Below are positions 7,201-12,201 of a DNA stretch of 12,201 bases, piece by piece. The DNA comes from Gammaproteobacteria bacterium (GTDB lineage: Bacteria; Pseudomonadota; Gammaproteobacteria; Pseudomonadales; JAUIKI01): assembly GCA_030430875.1 (NCBI GenBank), contig JAUIKI010000023.1, forward strand, positions 1-12,201, read 5' to 3'. Below the pieces are notes generated by a model. That model was not told where the DNA came from, ran no database searches, and worked only from the letters and a program-made list of their open reading frames with translations. A program made the position numbers and the translations under genes. Within the stretch, counting starts at the first letter, position 1; every line of letters begins with the position of its first letter.

Positions 7201-10070
7201 TTTATGTGCCACCTGAAAAGCAGTTTTTGCAGGTGGAATTAACCGCTGATCAAGCAACCTATGAACCTGGTGAAATGGGTAAAATCACTGTGAAAACCCA
7301 AAATTATTTAGGTAACCCCATTGCGACAGAGGTGTCGCTTGCTTTGGTAGATGAATCTGTCTATGCGATTCAAGCCGATCTTTCTGGGGATATCCGTCAG
7401 TTTTTCTATGGAGAAAAACGGTATAACCCGATTCGAACGGCATCGACGTTCAATCAAAAATCTTACTTCTTTACGATGCCTGATGATGAGCAGCCAGAAG
7501 CTGATGATGCTTTCAAAAATAAGCTGGGAATGGCAAGGGATAGTAGACTTGAGAGTGGTATTTATGAGGATGCAGCGGAAATGTCGGCAGAAATAATGCC
7601 ATCAATGTCGCCAGAACCGATGTTATCTGCGAAAAAATCCATGCCAGCCGAGAAAGAAAAGGACCGAGCGAGTGAATCAAGCGGTGAAAATAATATTATT
7701 GTTCGCAATGATTTTCGCTCCACTGCCTTTTGGCAGGCTGATGTGCAAACTGATACGAATGGTTTGGCCGTGATTGAGATGAAATATCCTGATTCGCTGA
7801 CAACCTGGAAAGCGCATGCCAAAGCCATCACAAAGGCAAATGAATTAGGTGAAGGGCAAGCCAGCACCATCACCCAAAAACCGTTGATGGCGCGACTGCA
7901 AGCGCCCCGATTTTTTGTCACTGGAGATGAAGTAATTATTTCAGGTGTTATCAATAATTACACGGATCAACCCTTGTCGGTAAAAGCTGAGTTATTAACA
8001 ACAGGTGTTGACTTGCTAGGGTATGTGGACGAACGTAATAAGTTGCATAATCCTGCAAATATCAAAGTAACAATTGAGCCTAATAGTGAAAAACGCATTG
8101 ATTGGAAGGTGAAAATTAATAATCCGGGTGAGGCAAGTTTTACCTTGCAGGCCAGTGCAGGCAAAATTAACGATGCGATGGCAAAAACTTATCCTATTTT
8201 TGAACATGGCATTGAAAAACTTCAAGTTACTTCTGGAAAAATTCGTGGTGATGGTGATCAGGAGAATGTGGCAACCATTGAAGTAAATTTGCCTAAGCAA
8301 CGAAAAGTTGCGTCAACTCAGATGGAGATTCAAGTCACACCGAGCATTGCGATTACCATGCTTGATGCGCTGCCATATTTGATTGATTACCCCTATGGTT
8401 GTGTTGAGCAAACCATGAGTCGATTCTTGCCCACGGTGATTGTAGCTGACACATTGACTAACTTGGGAATAAAGCAATCAGATATTCTCAACAAAGCATT
8501 TGGTGGCATTGAACCAGAGTTTGCTGATAAAACCCATGAAAAGGAAAAACAAGATATCGCGAAAATGCAACATATGTTGGACGATGGCATGCAGCGACTG
8601 ATTTCAATGCAACATTCAGAAGGTGGTTGGGGCTGGTGGAAAGGTGGCCCAACGGATTTATATATGTCGGCTTATGTGGTGTGGGGGTTAGCGCTGGTCA
8701 ATTCAGTTGATTCAGTTCGCTTACCTAAAACCATGGATGGTGTGTTACATAAAGGCCAGAATTTTTTGCGAACTCATTTGGTCAATGCTGAAAAAGATTA
8801 TGCATTACAAGCTTGGATGCTGCATGCCTTGGCTGTTCAACATCGTGATGCTAAAAAGACAGCAGTGATGGATGTATATGAAGCAAAAGCCTTTGAAAAT
8901 TTGTGGCAAAAGCGTGATAAGTTAAATACTTATGGCAGAGCCTTGTTAGCATTATCTGCACATTATTATGGCCTCAGTGACCAAGCAAATATTTTGGTGG
9001 GTAATTTGCAAAATGGCGTGAAACGCGATTCACGCCCTGATCAATCGATTGTTATTGCTAATCAGCAAGATAACGCACATGTCATGTTAACCGCCCATTG
9101 GGGTGAAGACAACATATATTGGCATTGGTCTGATGGAGCAGTTGAAACAACTTCATTTGCATTGATGGCGCTGGTTGCCATTGATCCAAAAAATGAATTG
9201 GTTGAACCAGTGATGAATTGGCTCACAAAAAATCGTCGAGGCAATCAATGGAGTAGCACCAAAGACACATCCATTGTGGTGTTAGCCTTTAATGACTATT
9301 TGGCTAAAACCAAAGAGTTGGCCAGTGATGTTGAGTTTGAAATATTAGTGAATGGTAAAAAGCTTGCAGAGAAAAAACTAAAAGCGGCTGAAATTTTTCA
9401 AGCACCGAGTCGTTTTACTGTTGATCCAACTTGGTTGAGTGACAGCAATCAAATTGAAATTCGTCAGAAAAACTCAACATCTGATTTGTATTTTAGTATT
9501 AAAGCCAATTATTTTAGTTTGGAAGAACCGATTGCGGCGGTTGGTAATGAAATTTTTCTTAATCGATATTATTTTCAACAAACGGCAATACCAACCTTGT
9601 TGAAAGGCCACGAGATTCGACATCAATGGACTCAAGATAAAATGACACTGCAAAGTGGTGATTCAGTGGAGTCTGTTGTGTTGATTGAAGGCAAAAATCA
9701 TTATGAATATTTAATGATTGAAGACCATAAGCCAGCTGGCTTAGAAGCAGTGAGTTTGAAAAGTGGTCAGCCTCTGTTTGCCAAAGAACTCAAGCCATCA
9801 GGGGTTAAGAAAATTCAAGCAGGACACTTTGATCAGTTGATTCCCGAAGATTACACCGGTCGTACTCAATGGGTTTATCAAGAATTGCGCGATGAAAAAG
9901 TTGTCAGCTTTATTGATAAATTACCCGAAGGGTATTGGGAGTTGCGCTATTCATTACGCACAGAAATTCCTGGGTATTTTCATGCGCTGCCAGCGATTGG
10001 CCAAGCGATGTATGTGCCAGAAATCAAAGCGAATAGTGATGAGGTGAGATTAAATGTGAGTGACAAATAA
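4245..10070 (+). CDS. Exported bacterial alpha-2-macroglobulin with thioester (CVEQ)
   Basis: A 1941-residue protein with a signal peptide (residues 1-27, predicted cut after NSYA, no lipobox, so not a lipoprotein like E. coli YfhM). Residues about 30-300 are helical and TPR-like (AEKLYQEKSYALALNAY). Beta-sandwich macroglobulin domains follow: MG2 with YLHTDRPGYRPGETVNF (about 527-543) and further units near 627, 765, 905 and 1000-1045. A bait-like stretch (about 1073-1150) is poor in hydrophobic order and rich in Met, Pro, Ala, Glu, Ser and Lys. The A2M core begins NDFRSTAFWQADV near 1155, the thioester is C1386-V-E-Q1389 inside YPYGCVEQTMSRFLP, then the helical thioester domain with GGWGWWKGGPTDLY (about 1460). 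The C-terminal domain has VVSFIDKLPEG and FHALPAIGQAMYVPE. Family members trap proteases in the periplasm: cleavage of the bait exposes the thioester, which bonds covalently to the attacker. No pbpC follows, unlike the yfhM-pbpC pair. The gene appears intact. Confidence 0.93.
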   Translation: MKKTVAQLFILGMWLIVGVFAMNSYAQPETDQTLFKKAEKLYQEKSYALALNAYQSLEKRDDLSSDQRQWVAFRLQDCTWRNSVASKQVDSGLIDSAVEALIKLADEINVQTHQQGNEVWAMIHESLGDSWQYQGHYYFNNAWPYYQKALDWWAKSTDIEKARKKYLIILSKLVDFSGEDADLYPRNINMPISYFESAANLANTNVDKAKTNLWLAKQLSLYGDIKFHQPTQKAFEQAFVSGKETQWFDEILFNYANRAAERGQLIYHDNGSVSQAPDYEKAVELYQLFLKTFKKGESRFYGPVKTALRDITKESLNVSVPHIYLPETNPKIYLNWRNVSELAIKIYPIDLAKTVNWRGDADKSWIEKIKPNKKPLIKHVLAEKTSRYFPQQKQLSITDIQDKKLAPGSYLVEVKAGGVTSRDVLLISDAAVITKTSGDELLVSFNETSNGKPIANAKVTVVFWDRINSAIRHNTVTDKTNSDGLVKISLDKDNRNYFVVTQKENQVAYANSYAPSFSSSNLNWKIYLHTDRPGYRPGETVNFKVIARQKQNNRLTTPKHSTLTYKIYDGKNAIVQEGTLPLNEFGSAWGKVELKKSMSLGLFRIEFRDASNRHVGAASFVRLEEYKLPEFKVAINVSDAESAFQLGDEIPINIQAAYYFGGPVIGGEVEVIVYQRPYYHYWHDDAPYHWYQESKHSGYYGGLGDEVARYQLSTDAKGQADFKLPTSVGNQNLEYTFDVRVVDSSRREIRSQQSIKVSNQPYFVQLEPKHNIYQPGETVEFAIKTVDVNNQPVSDSGKLRITKEFWKTVWLDKNGQKQTGMMLPTDQSIQARPSVYQVEEIVIADIKTDKDGRADYQFIPKETGFYKLTWVSHDKRGVPIKAEVGYFVMDDATQALGYQHGGMQIIMDKESYSVGDTAQIMLSAPTPQRHVLFSVAGDTLMDVKPIYMDGTVKLLTLNITEEHTPNSFLELLSVNEHRLQQTQHEFYVPPEKQFLQVELTADQATYEPGEMGKITVKTQNYLGNPIATEVSLALVDESVYAIQADLSGDIRQFFYGEKRYNPIRTASTFNQKSYFFTMPDDEQPEADDAFKNKLGMARDSRLESGIYEDAAEMSAEIMPSMSPEPMLSAKKSMPAEKEKDRASESSGENNIIVRNDFRSTAFWQADVQTDTNGLAVIEMKYPDSLTTWKAHAKAITKANELGEGQASTITQKPLMARLQAPRFFVTGDEVIISGVINNYTDQPLSVKAELLTTGVDLLGYVDERNKLHNPANIKVTIEPNSEKRIDWKVKINNPGEASFTLQASAGKINDAMAKTYPIFEHGIEKLQVTSGKIRGDGDQENVATIEVNLPKQRKVASTQMEIQVTPSIAITMLDALPYLIDYPYGCVEQTMSRFLPTVIVADTLTNLGIKQSDILNKAFGGIEPEFADKTHEKEKQDIAKMQHMLDDGMQRLISMQHSEGGWGWWKGGPTDLYMSAYVVWGLALVNSVDSVRLPKTMDGVLHKGQNFLRTHLVNAEKDYALQAWMLHALAVQHRDAKKTAVMDVYEAKAFENLWQKRDKLNTYGRALLALSAHYYGLSDQANILVGNLQNGVKRDSRPDQSIVIANQQDNAHVMLTAHWGEDNIYWHWSDGAVETTSFALMALVAIDPKNELVEPVMNWLTKNRRGNQWSSTKDTSIVVLAFNDYLAKTKELASDVEFEILVNGKKLAEKKLKAAEIFQAPSRFTVDPTWLSDSNQIEIRQKNSTSDLYFSIKANYFSLEEPIAAVGNEIFLNRYYFQQTAIPTLLKGHEIRHQWTQDKMTLQSGDSVESVVLIEGKNHYEYLMIEDHKPAGLEAVSLKSGQPLFAKELKPSGVKKIQAGHFDQLIPEDYTGRTQWVYQELRDEKVVSFIDKLPEGYWELRYSLRTEIPGYFHALPAIGQAMYVPEIKANSDEVRLNVSDK

Positions 10071-10082
10071 AACGACTAGCTG

Positions 10083-10100
10083 CATGCTGTCACCAGCATG
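10083..10100 (+). terminator. Hairpin after the macroglobulin gene
   Basis: CATGCTG (10083-10089) and CAGCATG (10094-10100) form a perfect 7-bp stem with a TCAC loop, followed by only TTT. It starts 13 nt after the macroglobulin stop. It may be a weak or partial terminator, or an mRNA end hairpin allowing read-through into the gene at 10137. Confidence 0.5.
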
Positions 10101-10136
10101 TTTGGCACCATGAAATAGTCCCAAAGTGAAAAGACT

Positions 10137-10805
10137 ATGGCTATGATAAAAAATATTTTCTCAAATAAAAAACGATTAGAAAGTCAAGATATTGATCCAA
10201 GTATCTATCAAGATGAGACTGCATCCAAAATCAGTTGGGAACCGTTAAAAAGTGGTGGTGCAAGTTTTTGCACGCATACTTTGCAAGAAAGTTCAGTGGG
10301 AAGATATGAATATAAGCCAAGTGGTGCGACAAAACTATTTGCGCTGATATTTCTTATATTAGGATTATTAGCTATGATTGGTTTTGCTGTTTTGGGATTG
10401 ACTGAGGAGAGAAGGTTTCTCTATTTTGGTGTGCCATTTGGTAGTATTTTCTTTATTATTGGTTTGGTTATCTATTTATTTCTTTCAGCGCCATGCGTAT
10501 TTGATTTTAATGCTGGTGTATATTATCGAGGTAGAAAATCGGCAAAAAATGATCTGTCACCTGACAATAAAACAAAATGTTGGTTAAATAATATTTATGC
10601 TATTCAGTTGATACGTGAGCGTTGTGTCAGTCGAAGTAGCGATCGCAAGCGCATAGCCCATGACTATTACAGTTATGAATTGAACTTGGTGTTAAAAGAT
10701 GGCACTCGACTGAATGTCATCGATCATGGCAAGTTAGAAGTAATTATTGCCGATGCGGAAAAGTTAGGACAGTTATTAAAAGTTCCTGTTTGGAATGCAG
10801 CGTAA
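10137..10805 (+). CDS. Two-TM hypothetical inner-membrane protein
   Basis: A 222-residue protein I do not recognise by name. A polar N-terminus (1-62) is followed by two membrane helices (about 64-87 and 95-118) separated by a short EERRF loop, then a soluble C-terminal domain of about 100 residues. The end, YELNLVLKDGTRLNVIDHG and a DAEKLGQLLKVPVWN tail, looks like a conserved fold seen in other gammaproteobacterial two-TM proteins, but I cannot name a function. Both N- and C-termini probably face the cytoplasm. It starts 66 bp after the macroglobulin stop on the same strand, so it may be co-transcribed. The start could be ATG 10137 or ATG 10143 (third codon); neither has a strong Shine-Dalgarno, with only GAAAAG nearby. 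Confidence 0.75.
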   Translation: MAMIKNIFSNKKRLESQDIDPSIYQDETASKISWEPLKSGGASFCTHTLQESSVGRYEYKPSGATKLFALIFLILGLLAMIGFAVLGLTEERRFLYFGVPFGSIFFIIGLVIYLFLSAPCVFDFNAGVYYRGRKSAKNDLSPDNKTKCWLNNIYAIQLIRERCVSRSSDRKRIAHDYYSYELNLVLKDGTRLNVIDHGKLEVIIADAEKLGQLLKVPVWNAA

Positions 10806-10932
10806 GTTGTATCTTTTTGGTATGAAATTTTCTTCACATTCACGGTTTTTCAATAGCAAAGACCATTACAATAAAATTACAGTAATAAAAAATGGCCATT
10901 ACTTTTACTTTAATAGATCGCCGATTTGATCC

Positions 10933-10963
10933 GACAGACATCCTTGAAAAATGGGTGCCTGTC
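10933..10963. repeat. REP-like imperfect hairpin
   Basis: GACAG-A-CATCC (10933-10943) pairs with GGGTG-C-CTGTC (10953-10963): 5 bp, an A/C mismatch, then 5 bp including one G-T, around a 9-nt A-rich loop. The right arm TGGGTGCCTGTC resembles ends I associate with REP palindromes linked to RAYT (Y1-type) transposases, but no transposase is present. The rest of the 214-bp gap 10806-11019 shows only a short palindrome AATGGCCATT and AT-rich sequence. Confidence 0.4.
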
Positions 10964-11019
10964 AAATTACACCAGAAGAAATGCTAATAAATAGCACAAG
11001 AAATATTATTAGCTATTGG

Positions 11020-11815
11020 CTAATTAACCATGGAAAAACACCAGCCATCCGAAGCAAAAGTTTCGTTTTCAAAATCTCCCTGAAAATAAAAGCGTGAATA
11101 TTCTGATGATTTTGCATCATAGAGGCGACCCTTTCTGTATCTGTCAACAGCGGTGCGATGGGATTTTAGAGTATAGTAGCCTTGCGGCACGGTTTTAGCG
11201 TAGTTAAGCAGGTATGCCTTCCAATAAGAAATACTCATCCTTACGTCACCTTTAATTGCTGCAACTAATAGGCAAACATCATCAGCATATTCTGTACGTG
11301 ATATGCCGCCATACACATAACAATCATAGAGAAAATAATAGCCACGAGAATCTTTGTCAGTACATCCGCTAGCCGCACTTGGTTCTACAGGACTATTTTG
11401 TAAACTACCCATAGTATTCATTTCAGACGCAGCATTTCTTGCTTTCTGAGCTTCCACAACTTGCACTGCCTCATAAGCCACTAGAGGTAATTCTTTACCT
11501 GTTAAGTCTTGGTAGACAATGGCGAGTTGATCTTCGGCAGGCAGCCCTCTTGCCAATTACAGGTATTTCATAGCGATAACCCAACGGGAATGTTTGTACA
11601 ACGGAAATGCCATCACCTGGATGCCGTAATACTTGGATTTCTCCTTGGCCATCTCGGGTAGCTGACTCGGCTAGCACTTCAACGATTGTCTGTTCTGGCT
11701 CATTCTCTACTGTAGAGCTTAAGCTACTATTTCGATCAGCAAAGCTATGTTGGCTTAACCCCAACGTTATCATAGTGCTTAGTAAGCAAAAAGTTAGTTT
11801 CTGTCCAAGAATCAT
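11020..11815 (-). pseudogene. Secreted cysteine-containing protein, frameshifted
   Basis: Two overlapping minus-strand frames read as one broken gene. The first (11815 to 11495) starts at an ATG with a strong AAGGGGA Shine-Dalgarno (minus strand, near 11822-11828), has a signal peptide (cut likely after QHSFA, residue 26), and runs in good sequence to YRYEIPVIGKR before ending in a Cys/Arg-rich nonsense tail. The second frame (to 11020) carries GLPAEDQLAIVYQDLTGKE and onwards. Removing one G from the GGG at 11545-11547 joins them as PVIGKRLPAEDQLAIVYQ. The total of 796 nt is 3x265+1, as expected for one extra base, giving a 264-residue protein. The mature part has four cysteines (SGCTD, YDCY, DVCLL, GWCFS) suited to two disulfides. 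I do not recognise the family. It could be a recent pseudogene, a phase-variable or frameshift-controlled gene, or a sequencing error. Confidence 0.7.
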
Positions 11816-12032
11816 CGCATGTCCCCTTCATTAGTTACTATCCTTTGCTTTCACCTGGTAGCAAGTTTTATACCGGAAAGCCGGAAGATTCTATCTGAAA
11901 ATAGCTTAGCTTAGAGAACAACTTTTTAACCAAATGATTTGGAGGTACTGATTGGCGTTCTTGTGATTTAAGCACCTGGTTTTACATTATGAGATTTTTG
12001 TTGAAAAGATTTTGATTTATGTCAATAGATAA
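11816..12032. other. Intergenic region upstream of the secreted-protein gene
   Basis: This stretch holds the Shine-Dalgarno of the minus-strand gene (11822-11828) and a possible minus-strand -10, TATAAA (11867-11872), without a convincing -35. A small repeat CCGG-aaag-CCGG lies at 11873-11884. I see no gene in it. Confidence 0.35.
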
Positions 12033-12061
12033 AAAATGCCCCTTATAGAACGAGGCATTTT
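12033..12061 (-). terminator. Intrinsic terminator of the cox operon (after coxC)
   Basis: On the minus strand AAAATGCCTC pairs with GGGGCATTTT over 10 bp (one G-T) around a 9-nt loop, and the second arm runs into a T6 tract. It lies 27 nt downstream of the coxC stop. This is a classical Rho-independent terminator, so the cox transcript should end here and not reach the genes to the left. Confidence 0.8.
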
Positions 12062-12088
12062 AAATAAGTTTTTGTTAAAAGTTTGTGT

Positions 12089-12201
12089 CTAGATGACATA
12101 AACAAAAATGAATAAGCCAATCCAGACAACATCGACAAAATGCCAATACCATGCTACTGCTTCAAAACCAAAGTGATTGTCTGGCGTGAAGTGACCTTTC
12201 A
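12089..12201 (-). CDS. coxC: Cytochrome c oxidase subunit III, C-terminal fragment
   Basis: The last 36 residues of a gene that continues past the right edge. The translation contains DNHFGFEAVAWYWHFVDVVW followed by a hydrophobic helix IGLFIFVYVI and TAG. The HFGFEA...WYWHFVDVVW segment is the hallmark of the last transmembrane helix of subunit III in aa3-type heme-copper oxidases. It is transcribed leftwards. In related clusters DUF2909 and SURF1 come next; here a terminator, the frameshifted secreted-protein gene and the macroglobulin block follow instead. Confidence 0.95.
   Translation of the reverse strand, partial: KGHFTPDNHFGFEAVAWYWHFVDVVWIGLFIFVYVI

Noticed and set aside
7562..7954. 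130-codon minus-strand open frame antisense to the bait and core region
   Set aside because: No recognisable motif, no ribosome binding site seen, and the sense strand encodes the conserved A2M core.
10881..10900. AATGGCCATT palindrome as a terminator of the two-TM gene
   Set aside because: The palindrome has no room for a loop and the following Ts are interrupted; stability would be poor.

Overview
The window looks like an AT-rich gammaproteobacterial chromosome. The main argument is a dispersed cytochrome c oxidase (cox) biogenesis locus. On the minus strand it carries the C-terminus of cytochrome c oxidase subunit III (right edge), SURF1, and a small membrane-anchored protein of the PA0111 type that normally follows SURF1 in gammaproteobacterial cox clusters. 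A twin-transmembrane DUF2909 gene diverges from SURF1, as it does in pseudomonads. No genus can be fixed from this sequence.

Layout from left to right: (1) 1-218, plus strand, is the C-terminal end of a SoxC-like sulfite dehydrogenase (molybdopterin family), about 55% GC by hand count and visibly richer than the DNA that follows; it ends at a TAG where relatives carry Trp. (2) 219-435 is a convergent gap with two strong inverted repeats. (3) 436-1065, minus, is the PA0111-like cox protein with an extended -10 promoter. (4) 1328-3076, plus, is a VanW-domain protein fused to a GT-B glycosyltransferase-like half. It lacks its own Shine-Dalgarno, and its start lies inside a possible 8-residue leader ORF that has one. 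(5) SURF1 (minus) and DUF2909 (plus) diverge around a perfect 22-bp palindrome. (6) 4245-10070, plus, is a 1941-residue exported alpha-2-macroglobulin with an intact CVEQ thioester motif, followed after 66 bp by a two-TM hypothetical gene. (7) 10806-11019 is a gap with a REP-like hairpin. (8) 11020-11815, minus, is a secreted cysteine-containing protein gene broken by an apparent single-base frameshift. (9) An intrinsic terminator is followed by the 3' end of coxC (subunit III).

In the usual gammaproteobacterial arrangement, coxC, DUF2909, SURF1 and the PA0111 homologue are adjacent. Here they are separated by two blocks: the VanW-GT gene between SURF1 and the PA0111 homologue, and about 8 kb (macroglobulin, two-TM protein, broken secreted protein) between DUF2909 and coxC. 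The backbone genes serve assembly of the aa3-type oxidase. The inserted genes look like envelope functions: protease trapping in the periplasm and, by inference, cell-surface glycan work. The most noteworthy items are the VanW-GT fusion with a Cys cluster and leader ORF, the macroglobulin occupying the split cox locus, and the frameshifted secreted gene. I found no CRISPR array, tRNA, rRNA or complete transposon.
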